In this document: in pieces, positions 52,671-62,240 of the stretch
Numbering within the stretch: the stretch's first letter is position 1
Layout: each line of letters opens with the position of its first letter
Source of the DNA: Prochlorococcus sp. AG-409-D09
GTDB taxonomy: Bacteria > Cyanobacteriota > Cyanobacteriia > PCC-6307 > Cyanobiaceae
Direction: 5' to 3'
NCBI GenBank assembly: GCA_003215935.1
Contig: QCJQ01000003.1
Coordinates: forward strand, 1-64,000
DNA: 64,000 bases
The notes under the pieces: generated by a model
Databases searched by the model: none
What the model saw: only the letters and a program-made list of their open reading frames with translations
What the model was told of the DNA's origin: nothing
Made by a program: the position numbers and the translations under genes

Positions 52671-53126
52671 TTATCTTCCTCTTTGCAAATAATCCAAAAG
52701 ACCTTTCATCGCCAAATAATAGCTATATGCTCCAAAACCACTAACAACTCCAATCGCCCTATCTGAAAGAAAAGACTTCTGCCGAAAAGGTTCCCTTGAA
52801 GAAGTATTACTTAAATGCAATTCAACATAAGGGATACTTACTCCTAACAAAGCATCTCTTATAGCGATAGAAGTATGCGTATAAGCCCCAGCGTTTATAA
52901 GAATCCCATTAATTTTAGTCTTGCTACTGTGTATACAATCAATAATTTCTCCCTCAGAGTTACTTTGAAAACATTCAAGGCTCACATTTTCAGAAATAGC
53001 TTTTTTCACCAACTCTTTCTCTATAGATTCAAGTGTCGTTGATCCGTACAAAGATTTTTCCCTTATCCCCAATAAATTCAAATTCGGACCATTAATAAGC
53101 AAAATATTCATATCCAATGAAATCAA
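52671..53126 (-). CDS. aroQ: 3-dehydroquinate dehydratase type II
   Basis: [46 protein letters not shown]. Confidence 0.96.
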   Translation of the reverse strand: MISLDMNILLINGPNLNLLGIREKSLYGSTTLESIEKELVKKAISENVSLECFQSNSEGEIIDCIHSSKTKINGILINAGAYTHTSIAIRDALLGVSIPYVELHLSNTSSREPFRQKSFLSDRAIGVVSGFGAYSYYLAMKGLLDYLQRGR

Positions 53127-53217
53127 CAGAACTAAAGAGATCGTATCTATTTAGTTCTGAAACGACCAACATTTCTGAACAATTCGTCCCCTTTTAATGT
53201 AAGGTCAATTTGTGTGG

Positions 53218-53302
53218 GGGTCGGTGCCCGAGTGGTTAATGGGGGCGGACTGTAAATCCGCTGGCTCTGCCTACGTTGGTTCAAATCCAACCCGGCCCAC
53301 CA
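53218..53302 (+). tRNA. tRNA-Tyr (anticodon GTA), long variable arm, encoded CCA
   Basis: Acceptor GGGTCGG/CCGGCCC, anticodon loop CTGTAAA, GGTTCAAATCC T arm, CCA end. Confidence 0.95.
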
Positions 53303-53317
53303 TAAATAAATACACAA

Positions 53318-53389
<72 letters not shown>

Positions 53390-53531
53390 TGACCCCTGAC
53401 CTAACTGATAACAAACAATCTCAGGCACTAAAGATTGCATTTGTATAAAATAGGATATCCAATTTCATGTCCACTTTTACTGAATGACAGATAATTCTTG
53501 ATTGGCGAATCTATTCTTATGCATCAAGAAA

Positions 53532-53669
53532 ATGGCAACGATTCCGAAAGGGAGGAAAGGCTGGCAAGCCTTAATTCGAAAGAAAAATTATCTAGTCAAT
53601 AAATCCAAAACATTTAGTTCTAAAACCCAAACCTTCTTATGGGCAAAAGCTGTTGAATGCTTAATTTGA
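53532..53669 (+). pseudogene. Truncated tyrosine-recombinase (phage-type integrase) N-terminal fragment
   Basis: MATIPKGRKGWQALIRKKNYLVNKSKTFSSKTQTFLWAKAVECLI*; matches the integrase N-terminal pattern (GxGWQAxIRxKGxxxxSKTFxTKxxAxxWAxxVE); begins 143 bp after tRNA-Thr. Confidence 0.7.
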
Positions 53670-53790
53670 AAAATACAAAGTAATATATAAACATCCTTAC
53701 AAAACTGATAGTATCAGCTTTGATGAATTTCGAGGCTATAGAATTGCGAAGAAAAATAATTGAACAATTGTATCGAAAAAAGAATATGTA

Positions 53791-53818
53791 TTGATAAAAT
53801 TAAATTTTATTTTATCAA
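53791..53818. other. AT-rich hairpin
   Basis: TTGATAAAA-N10-TTTTATCAA perfect 9-bp arms. Confidence 0.6.
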
Positions 53819-53881
53819 TTTAAATTATAAGGTATTGACATTATTAATTAATAATATTTTAACTTAACTTCTTCATTCTTA

Positions 53882-54205
53882 CTAATCTTCTGCATTCTCA
53901 AATTGTTTTGCCAATCTAAATGCCTTTCTAATAATCAAATATGCCCCATATAATCCAGCTATTAATGGAAGAATAATTAAAGGGTTAGGACTATAACTAG
54001 AATAATCTTTTACTCCATCAACATAACTAACTCCAGAGCATTTTAAAAACATAAAGCTTGTAAAAACAATCGCCCATCCAAGTATCGAAAGTATTCCTCC
54101 TTTTTTATCCCCCTCATAAAACCTATCTAAACCCCATCCCCAACCAATACCTAGCAGGATGCCTCTTGTAACTGCATTTTTTTCTTGCTTACGGAGCATT
54201 TTCAA
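53882..54205 (-). CDS. Small membrane protein, TM2-domain-like
   Basis: 107 aa, GIGWGWGLDRFYEGDKKGGILSILGW resembles the TM2 pattern; two or three hydrophobic segments. Confidence 0.5.
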   Translation of the reverse strand: MKMLRKQEKNAVTRGILLGIGWGWGLDRFYEGDKKGGILSILGWAIVFTSFMFLKCSGVSYVDGVKDYSSYSPNPLIILPLIAGLYGAYLIIRKAFRLAKQFENAED

Positions 54206-54605
54206 TTAATAATCAAGGTTGAAGTGAACCTTAACTGAATTTTACAGATTTTGCAGAAAAAGATTAAAAAATGCTCAAAAGCCAAGAACATCCATTACCT
54301 GTTCACTCAAAAAAGCTTTAATCCAAAAGACATATAGAAATCATTAACAATGAAAATCATCAGTTCAATTTCGAATAATCGCATCAATTCTTACTTGAAT
54401 CAGATTCATTCCATCCAATTAAGGATAAACAAATAAATCAAATCCTTTTGTATCAAAGAGTTCATGCCAAAAGCATTCTTTTTTCTTGGTGAATAAAGAA
54501 GGAACACAAAACTCCTCTGAGCCTTACAAAAACACGAGACCTAAAGCCTAGATCAGACTGGCATTCTGGTAGTTGCGCAATTTGAATTAATTGATTCATT
54601 GATTG

Positions 54606-54852
54606 ATGAGAATATCTCAAAGATTATTTATTTGTTTAGAAAAACTTCTTATCTCATTAACAATTGCGTTATCTTAATTTATTCCATCGGCAGTTTCTGA
54701 GGAAATGGAAAAAGAAAAGGAATTTACTTTTCAGTTGTGTAGAATTAGAAAGACACATTGAGATAGATCTCGCAGCAGGTTCAGGTAGAGGAGATATTTA
54801 ATTCAATTGCAGATTCGCAGGAGACTTAGCTGTTGATTATGATTTTCTGTAG
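54606..54852 (+). pseudogene. Decayed secreted small protein gene
   Basis: MRISQRLFICLEKLLISLTIALS*FIPSAVSEEMEKEKEFTFQLCRI / +1 frame VELERHIEIDLAAGSGRGDI*FNCRFAGDLAVDYDFL*: signal peptide, in-frame stop, frame shift, second stop. Confidence 0.5.
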
Positions 54853-54911
54853 TATCAGTAATGAATTAGTTGTTAAAAAAAGAATCACAATGTGAGACTT
54901 TAAAAAATAAA

Positions 54912-55643
54912 CTATAATGATTGATCTTTAGATTTACTCTTAAGGAATACATTCATAAACCCTAATCCAAAGACAATTAAAGCAGAGAAAACCAAAACAA
55001 GTAAATAAGGTCCCTCAATAACTTTCACATCTCCATTAAGAACTTGAACTAAGCTTACATCTTTCAATTTACTAAGAGCAAAACCACCAGCAACAAAAGG
55101 CAAATCCGATATCAAGATACTTAATATCAAAGCGGGCATAAATTTTTTCCAAGAAATTTTTGTTAGTCCAACTGCATAACATACAAAATCAAACCATGAA
55201 GTCATCAAAAAACCTGTCATTAAAAATAAATTGTTCTCTAAGTAATTCGAACTAATACTCTCTACTCTCTTCATTTGATTTTGCCCTAAAATTTTTCTTA
55301 CAAAATTTCTTCCTAAGTTTCTCGAAATCAAAAATGAAATTGAACAAGAAATAAAATCAGATATAAACATAATTATAAGACCTTTTTCAATTCCATAAAT
55401 GTAACCAGAAATCACTGCACAATATGTTCCTGGTATTATAGGAACAACAATGCTAATTGATCTAAGTAAAAATATTATGAATGCCATATAAATACCAGCT
55501 GTATTAATATTATTTTGACTTCTTTGGACTATGCTAGTAATTAAATCAATATCAAAAAATTGATAGCTATAAACCAGGAAGAATAGTATCAAGGCAAGCA
55601 ATATATAATTTGATTTTTTTTTAGAGAAAAACTCCATTAACAT
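54912..55643 (-). CDS. TVP38/TMEM64 (SNARE-associated/DedA-like) membrane protein
   Basis: VVPIIPGTYCAVISGYIYGIEKGLIIMFISDFISCSISFLISRNLGR. Confidence 0.75.
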   Translation of the reverse strand: MLMEFFSKKKSNYILLALILFFLVYSYQFFDIDLITSIVQRSQNNINTAGIYMAFIIFLLRSISIVVPIIPGTYCAVISGYIYGIEKGLIIMFISDFISCSISFLISRNLGRNFVRKILGQNQMKRVESISSNYLENNLFLMTGFLMTSWFDFVCYAVGLTKISWKKFMPALILSILISDLPFVAGGFALSKLKDVSLVQVLNGDVKVIEGPYLLVLVFSALIVFGLGFMNVFLKSKSKDQSL

Positions 55644-55669
55644 AAAGTAGATGATTTAAAGATTCTTAA

Positions 55670-55719
55670 AGGCCTAAGCTTTAGCTATAGACAAGTGTCT
55701 ACAGCTAAAGCTTAGGTCT
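55670..55719. other. 50-nt near-perfect hairpin upstream of the TVP38-like gene
   Basis: AGGCCTAAGCTTTAGCTATAGACA-AG-TGTCTACAGCTAAAGCTTAGGTCT; 22 of 24 bp Watson-Crick, two other positions GU/mismatch depending on strand; no T-tract. Confidence 0.9.
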
Positions 55720-56062
55720 AATGCAGCTATAATATAATATCCCCATCAAGCAATACAGGAATACGTAAATATTTCAAGTCAATTAATAGATCCAAGCACT
55801 TGTATACTTATATACCTTTTTAAATAATCTAATCACCTAAAAAAGGATCAAAGCCTCAATAAAGTTAAACAGCAAGAATCACTTCAATCCTTGAAATTAT
55901 CAATAGACTCTACATTCTAAAAATCGTTAACAGAAATCATTTAAGGAAAAGAATTATAGTGACTATTTGAAGTTTCCGAATTCTATAACAATAACAGGCT
56001 AATAATAAATATAATTTTAAATGATTTCACACAAATTAGTTTTACATAAAGTGAATTTTTTC

Positions 56063-56078
56063 GAGTATCAGGATACTC
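56063..56078. other. Short perfect hairpin downstream of the DCC-family gene
   Basis: GAGTATC-AG-GATACTC. Confidence 0.5.
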
Positions 56079-56163
56079 AAAATGCATACTATTATTTTTG
56101 ATAATGCGCAAAAATGATTTTAAGTGAATATCATAATCTTAAAGTAGGAAGAATCCTTGGTAT

Positions 56164-56565
56164 TCAATAACTTTGAATAGAATCTTTAACTGGCTTCCAC
56201 GTTATACCTTTTAATGTAAGAAGAATTCGTCTTGCAAATACAAGTATAGGGAAAGCTAAATTTGTCCTTTGCTTTGAAGTAAATATAACTCTAAGCAACT
56301 CTAATAATGAATCAGAAGGTTCATTTATTTTCGTACATATCCAATTAATAGCCTCCGGTCCATAAAGAATTTCATCACCTTTAAGAATAATTGCTCCTCT
56401 ATCTAAATCATATCCTTTTTTCAACAAACTGCTGAGTTGATTAAGGTTTTCTCTCCCATTAATAAACTCAATATTGGAAATGCCACTTTTAAGTTCAAGC
56501 AGCTCTGCAAAATGCTTACAAAATGGACACTCGCCGTCATAAATAAAAACATGCTTGGCGTCCAT
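56164..56565 (-). CDS. DCC-family (DUF393) thiol-disulfide protein
   Basis: VFIYDGECPFCKHFAELLELK CxxC motif. Confidence 0.85.
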   Translation of the reverse strand: MDAKHVFIYDGECPFCKHFAELLELKSGISNIEFINGRENLNQLSSLLKKGYDLDRGAIILKGDEILYGPEAINWICTKINEPSDSLLELLRVIFTSKQRTNLAFPILVFARRILLTLKGITWKPVKDSIQSY

Positions 56566-56762
56566 TTACCTAAATCAAATCTGAGACAATATAACCATTG
56601 CAATAGCATTTTGAGCATCTAGAAGGATTATATTTTACTTTGGCGCAAAAGTAGACTGTTGGGCATGAATAGATTTAGTGTGAAGAGGTAACGCTGAGTA
56701 GGGATTTCTTTCATTAAAAGTCAATCCCAATTAATACCAATGTTTTATCTAGGAGAAGAAGC

Positions 56763-57965
56763 TTGAAAGTTCCAATCAAACCCAAAATGGACTCTCCTGT
56801 AGATCTGAGAAAAACAAAAAATGCCCCAAGTTCAGGTCTTAAAAATAAGGCGCTGAAATTAAGCATGAGTGATATTCCCAGTAGATCTGAAGTTAGAGAA
56901 GTTATTCCTAGGAAATGTTTTTCTAGGCAAACAAATCAGTCTATTTCCTATCTACTTCAGTCAATATTCATTCAAACGTTAGTAGTAATTATTGGGATAT
57001 CGATTCCACTTACCCAGAATATGGTATTCATTTGGTTTATATATGCAATTATCTCCGGAACAACTGCTATGGGCTTATGGGTCCTTGCTCATGAATGTGG
57101 ACATGGTGCCTTTTCTGATAATAAAAGATTAGAAACAATAGTTGGATATATATGCCATTCAATATTACTTGTACCATATTTTTCTTGGCAGCGTTCACAT
57201 TCCGTACACCATGCATTTACTAATCATATAACTAATGGAGAAACACATGTGCCTTTAGTAGTTAATGGAAACGGTATAAGCGAAAAAGCAGGTGGAGAAA
57301 ATGACTTAGCAACTTCAATATTTCTAGGAAAATATTTATTTGGAATTCTGCAGCTTATTCTTCATTTATTATTCGGTTGGCCTGCATATCTTTTATTTGG
57401 AAAAACTGGAGGTCCTAAGTATGGAACTACAAATCATTTTTGGCCAACCTCACCATTCTCTAAAAAATTATGGCCATCAATATGGGCAAGAAAAGTTTGG
57501 TTATCTGATTGGGGTATTGCAGTTGTTCTTATAGGATTATTGATTTGGGCTTTTAAATTTGGAATTTATTCAGTAATTAGTCTATATTTTGCCCCTTTAT
57601 TAGTAGTAAATATCTGGTTAGTTCTTTATACATGGTTGCACCATACTGATTCTGATGTTCCTCACTTAGGCAATGCAGATTTTTCTTATATGCGTGGTGC
57701 ATTTCTTTCAGTAGACCGGCCATATGGGAAATGCTTGGATTTTCTCCATCACAGAATTGGATCAACTCATGTGATTCACCATATTGAGCCAACAATTCCT
57801 CATTACCATGCAAGAGAAGCAACTCTTGCAATTAAACAATCATTTCCAAATGTATATCTATACAATCCAACTCCAATACATAAGTCTTTATGGCACATAG
57901 CCACAAATTGTATTGCAGTCAAAAAAGAAGAAGGCACTCAAAGATATTTGTGGCAAAAACCATAA
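56763..57965 (+). CDS. Membrane fatty acid desaturase (delta-12/omega-3-like; start uncertain)
   Basis: Three His boxes: HECGHGAF, HSVHHAF, HVIHHIEP; ORF-track start is TTG, internal ATGs at 56787 and further downstream possible. Confidence 0.9.
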   Translation: MKVPIKPKMDSPVDLRKTKNAPSSGLKNKALKLSMSDIPSRSEVREVIPRKCFSRQTNQSISYLLQSIFIQTLVVIIGISIPLTQNMVFIWFIYAIISGTTAMGLWVLAHECGHGAFSDNKRLETIVGYICHSILLVPYFSWQRSHSVHHAFTNHITNGETHVPLVVNGNGISEKAGGENDLATSIFLGKYLFGILQLILHLLFGWPAYLLFGKTGGPKYGTTNHFWPTSPFSKKLWPSIWARKVWLSDWGIAVVLIGLLIWAFKFGIYSVISLYFAPLLVVNIWLVLYTWLHHTDSDVPHLGNADFSYMRGAFLSVDRPYGKCLDFLHHRIGSTHVIHHIEPTIPHYHAREATLAIKQSFPNVYLYNPTPIHKSLWHIATNCIAVKKEEGTQRYLWQKP

Positions 57966-58005
57966 AAAACTAATAATAGAATTTTTTTTAAATCACTTTC
58001 ACAAA

Positions 58006-59385
58006 ATGGGCTTAAATTCATTAAAAATAAATCAATTAAGATCATTCGTTTTAGATGGAAAAACAAGTTCAATAAAGTGGAGACTTAAGCAATTAAAAAA
58101 TTTTGAAATAATGCTATTTGAAAATGAAGAAAAAATATTAAAAGCACTAAGTGAAGATCTTGGGAAGCCACCTACTGAAGCTTTTTTTGAAATTGTCGCC
58201 TTAAAGCAAGAGTTAAGTCATACAAAAAAAAATCTAAAGAAGTGGATGGCACCACGTTCAGTAAAAATACCAATATCACTTCAACCAGGTAAAGCAATCA
58301 TAAGAGCACAACCACTAGGTTGCATTTTAATTATTGGCCCATGGAATTATCCTTTTTCTCTAACATTACAACCACTAATAAGTGCTTTAGCGGCGGGGAA
58401 TACTGCAGTTTTAAAACCTTCAGAACATGCACCTCAAACATCACACCTAATAAAAAGATTAATTGAAAAATATTTCTCACAAGAGATTCTGCAAGTTTTC
58501 GAAGGTGATGCTTTAACTGCAAAAGCATTACTTGAAGAAAAATTTGATCATATATTTTTTACAGGTGGAGAGAAAATAGGTAAAGAAATAATGAAATCTG
58601 CAGCAAAATATTTAACACCTATCACATTAGAGCTAGGCGGCAAAAGTCCAGCAATAGTTCTTGAAGATACAGATGTTAAAACTACAGCAAAAAGACTTAT
58701 ATGGGGCAAAGGATTAAATTCAGGGCAAACATGTATTGCACCTGACTATGTACTAGTCAAAGAAAATATAAAAGAAGATTTAATTAAAGAGATGAAAAAG
58801 GTTATTAAAGAATTTTATGGAATTAATCCCCTGAAATCAATAGATTCAGCTAGGATTGTAAATAACACTCAATTAAAGCGTTTAACAGGACTTTTAGACA
58901 ATGCCATTAAACATAATCAGATAATAACTGGAGGTGAAATCGATACAAAGCAAAAAAGATTAACCATAGCATTAATAAATGTAAGTGATACAAATGATTC
59001 CCTTATGAAAGAAGAATTATTTGGACCTCTTCTGCCTATATTAACAATTAAAAGTTTAGATAATGCTATAGATATAATCAAACAAAATCCTCACCCTCTA
59101 GCTATTTATATGTTTGGGGGGAAAGAAATAGATAAAAACAAACTTATTGAAAAGACCCGGTCTGGAGGAATTTGCTTAAATGATGTTGTTCTTCAAGCAG
59201 GTATACCCGAATTACCATTTGGAGGAATTGGACATAGTGGAATGGGTAGATACCATGGGAAAGCAGGTTTTGATACTTTTTCTCATGAAAGGCCAATTTT
59301 AGAAAAGCAATTTTGGTTCGACATCAAGTTTCGTTACCCACCTTATAAATTAGATATTTCATTCCTAAAAAATTTTCTAGGTTGA
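58006..59385 (+). CDS. Aldehyde dehydrogenase family protein
   Basis: IIGPWNYPFSLTLQPL, FTGGEKIGKEIMKSAAKYLTPITLELGGKSPAIV, GQTCIAPDYVLV; ATG 58006 avoids overlap with desaturase. Confidence 0.92.
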   Translation: MGLNSLKINQLRSFVLDGKTSSIKWRLKQLKNFEIMLFENEEKILKALSEDLGKPPTEAFFEIVALKQELSHTKKNLKKWMAPRSVKIPISLQPGKAIIRAQPLGCILIIGPWNYPFSLTLQPLISALAAGNTAVLKPSEHAPQTSHLIKRLIEKYFSQEILQVFEGDALTAKALLEEKFDHIFFTGGEKIGKEIMKSAAKYLTPITLELGGKSPAIVLEDTDVKTTAKRLIWGKGLNSGQTCIAPDYVLVKENIKEDLIKEMKKVIKEFYGINPLKSIDSARIVNNTQLKRLTGLLDNAIKHNQIITGGEIDTKQKRLTIALINVSDTNDSLMKEELFGPLLPILTIKSLDNAIDIIKQNPHPLAIYMFGGKEIDKNKLIEKTRSGGICLNDVVLQAGIPELPFGGIGHSGMGRYHGKAGFDTFSHERPILEKQFWFDIKFRYPPYKLDISFLKNFLG

Positions 59386-59465
59386 TTTGAATATATTTAA
59401 AAAATTATTATATATATTCAAAAATCTTCTTAGAAGCATTATCTTTTAAAAAACCCATCAAGAAA

Positions 59466-60224
59466 GTGATTAAAAGAATTAATTTATTTGCGATACCATT
59501 AATTTATTTAATAGCAATGCCCGCAAATTCGAATACAATTATAGTTAAAGAAGGAGATACACTTCATGGAATTGCAAAGAAAAATAATATTTCATTAAGG
59601 CAATTAATGGAAATAAATGAAATCTATAATGCAAGTAAAATAAAAATAGGACAAGAAATAATCCTTCCTCAAAAAAAGGAACTAAAAAATTTGACCAATC
59701 GAAATAACTCTCTAAGCAATTCAGATAAGAAAGATACAATTACCAATTACTCTGAAAAGAAAGTTGATTTTCATAAAGTAGAGAAAGGTGATTCTTTATC
59801 AAAAATAAGTAGACTATATAATATCTCAATTGATGACATCGTAAATATAAACAAATTAAAAGATCCTGAAAAATTAAATGTTGGAACTATCCTGTATTTA
59901 TCAAATAAAAGTATGAATAGAGAATTAGATAAACCTAACAATAAAAAGCTCGAATCCAAATCAAAAATTATCTATACAGAGCAAGAAGTAAAAGTAGATT
60001 GGAGAGAATATGGGTTTCTAAAAATCAACTGGGGTGAATTAGTCTATAGAGAAGGTAATTTTATTGCACCTAGCTTAAATAAAAATAATGAACCTTTATT
60101 TATTGCTTTAAATTGCTCAAGAAAAAAAATCAATACAACAAAAAGGAATGGAGAATGGAGAAGCTGGTTTTCACCAAAAGAAGAATTTGAATATCAACTG
60201 TTAAATGACATATGTAAAAATTAA
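59466..60224 (+). CDS. Secreted protein with two LysM domains (GTG start)
   Basis: IVKEGDTLHGIAKKNNISLRQLMEINEI...IKIGQEIILP and KVEKGDSLSKISRLYNISIDDIVNINKLKDPEKLNVGTILYL; signal peptide. Confidence 0.85.
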   Translation: MIKRINLFAIPLIYLIAMPANSNTIIVKEGDTLHGIAKKNNISLRQLMEINEIYNASKIKIGQEIILPQKKELKNLTNRNNSLSNSDKKDTITNYSEKKVDFHKVEKGDSLSKISRLYNISIDDIVNINKLKDPEKLNVGTILYLSNKSMNRELDKPNNKKLESKSKIIYTEQEVKVDWREYGFLKINWGELVYREGNFIAPSLNKNNEPLFIALNCSRKKINTTKRNGEWRSWFSPKEEFEYQLLNDICKN

Positions 60225-60245
60225 AGACTAAGTCTTTTGCACTTC

Positions 60246-61265
60246 TCAATGATCAAGATTTTCTTCTGCTATTTGTAATCGAATTTTTTTACCCCCAGAT
60301 AATTCTCCTAATGAAACCCTAAGAGTAGAACCAGTAAGAGTTTGAAGTGCAGACAGAACTTCCCGCAAATAAGGTGTACTGCTCCCACTTTCTATCCATA
60401 GTTTTTCATATAAACCTTCCAAGCGGCGCAATGAAGTATAAAATTTCAAAACCCCTGTTTCAAGAGATTTAGCTTGACCTAACGCATCAGCTAAAAGCCC
60501 TAATGAATCTAGTCTAGATGCCTCTTGAGTAGCCTTTTCAATATCTAAATTTTTATCATTAAAAGCTCGTATTGACAACGATCCATCAATAGTTTTCCCC
60601 ATCCATCGGGCAGCACTTGTTAAATCCTTTACACAATCAATTTCAGGCTCTTCTTTTAATGCTTCTTTTATCTGATCTTGTTGTAGCCGAGGTAATTTAT
60701 CTAATTCTTTCACTAGAGGTGCAACTAATTTTGAAGGTAATATGTTGGATTGAATCCGCTCTCTAATTTCATTTGGCAAAAGTGGGCTTGTTGCCGCAGT
60801 AAATTCATCTGTCAATCTTCTAACTTGTTTTCTCGTAACCTCATTACCCTCATTAGCTACTTCTGAAATCATTTGCTGCACTTCTGGAACTGATTGAGCT
60901 GTTTCGATAAAAGCTCTTCTAGAAAAATTATTAACACTAGACTCATCTAAAAGACCTCCACCAACAAGGTTATCTGAGGAATCAGCAAGTTTAATGAGGC
61001 TGTAAGCCTTTGTTTTGCTAATTTCCATTTCTCTAAGCCACTGCAAAAAGCCTGTACCACGACCTTCTCCCCCCTTTTTCTCACGATCTCTAATTACTCT
61101 TAAGATTCGGCCACGCCAAATATCCGTTTGCAAGTCAAATCGATCACATATTGACCAAGCATTTGAGAGACGATCTAAAAATTCAATGCTGCTTGAGTCA
61201 TCTGTATCAGGATCAGGTAAATCCAAGTAAAATGAAGAGGGGTCTAGAGAGGAGTGTGCTATCAC
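60246..61265 (-). CDS. Conserved-looking protein with possible DUF3102/ParB-like HTH segment
   Basis: RGTGFLQWLREMEISKTKAYSLIKLADSS; highly charged and helical remainder; 339 aa. Confidence 0.5.
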   Translation of the reverse strand: MIAHSSLDPSSFYLDLPDPDTDDSSSIEFLDRLSNAWSICDRFDLQTDIWRGRILRVIRDREKKGGEGRGTGFLQWLREMEISKTKAYSLIKLADSSDNLVGGGLLDESSVNNFSRRAFIETAQSVPEVQQMISEVANEGNEVTRKQVRRLTDEFTAATSPLLPNEIRERIQSNILPSKLVAPLVKELDKLPRLQQDQIKEALKEEPEIDCVKDLTSAARWMGKTIDGSLSIRAFNDKNLDIEKATQEASRLDSLGLLADALGQAKSLETGVLKFYTSLRRLEGLYEKLWIESGSSTPYLREVLSALQTLTGSTLRVSLGELSGGKKIRLQIAEENLDH

Positions 61266-61940
61266 AAAATCAAAAAGATGATGTCGCCTAAAAGCAACTA
61301 AAAAAATATAATAAGGAAGATTTAAATATGTTTTGATTATATATATTTTTATTTATAGATTAATCTTTTTTAATATAATCACTTTTAAATGTCAAAAAGC
61401 TTGGCTAAGAAGGAAAAATTCTTTTATCCAAATGATACATACCAGGCTCCACTAAAAAAAATAAAACCATCAAACTCACCACTGGAGTAGATTATCATCA
61501 TATATTTATTTACCTCTGAGTAAGAAATTTGCACCCAAGTCTAGAGCAAGATAGTACTACTTGCTGCATTACTCTATCATGATCATATAAAAATTATTCA
61601 CACAATTCTGACAACTCTGATAATTCTAAGCTATTAATCATTCTCCTAAAATCCGTAATGTATGCCATAGCGAAAAAGATCAATTATTTATTAATAACTA
61701 AAAAAGAGAAAAGCTAATAGCAAATATTCCAATTAAAAGTAATAAATTTTTCATATTGAAGTATCAGCTCTAAACAAAAGGGGTTATTAAATAGCAAAAA
61801 GCCTTTATATAGCTTGGTAAGCAATTCTTCAACCCTACTTATAAAGTCGTTGTATTAATCAAGAAATTTCCAACAAGAAAATAACTTTTTTCAAAATCAT
61901 TAAATTTCTAGGTGAGTTCCAAAAGCTTTCTAAAAGCAAC

Positions 61941-61968
61941 GATTTTTTATAAGGCGGATATAAAAATC
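61941..61968 (+). other. Hairpin in the presumed psaE leader
   Basis: GATTTTTTATA-AGGCGGA-TATAAAAATC with a one-nt bulge, 45 nt before psaE ATG. Confidence 0.45.
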
Positions 61969-62013
61969 ATTCTCAGATATAAAATATATTTGAAGTTGAT
62001 TTAGAGAGTTGAA

Positions 62014-62229
62014 ATGGCATTTTCTAGAAAAGACAAGGTTCGCATATTAAGGCCAGAATCTTATTGGTTTAACCAAGTAGGAGAGATTGTGTCAATCGAC
62101 AAATCACCAAATATGAGATATCCAGTTACTGTAAGATTTGAAAAATGCGATTTCAAAGCTTATAGTGGTATTGACGGAGGTGCAAATACAAGCATGTTCG
62201 AGGTTAAGGAACTAGAAGCTGCTAACTAA
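62014..62229 (+). CDS. psaE: Photosystem I reaction centre subunit IV
   Basis: [43 protein letters not shown]...[14 protein letters not shown]. Confidence 0.96.
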   Translation: MAFSRKDKVRILRPESYWFNQVGEIVSIDKSPNMRYPVTVRFEKCDFKAYSGIDGGANTSMFEVKELEAAN

Positions 62230-62240
62230 AAAATTTAAAG

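Noticed and set aside
56063-56078. Hairpin GAGTATC-AG-GATACTC considered as a terminator for the DCC-family gene
   Set aside because: T- and A-runs are on the wrong sides for a canonical intrinsic terminator on either strand; kept only as a low-confidence structure.
61389-61490. 33-aa ORF MSKSLAKKEKFFYPNDTYQAPLKKIKPSNSPLE
   Set aside because: Too short, no RBS or recognised motif; cannot be distinguished from chance.
61698-61754. 18-aa hydrophobic ORF MKNLLLLIGIFAISFSLF (minus)
   Set aside because: Chance occurrence of a short hydrophobic frame is likely in AT-rich DNA.
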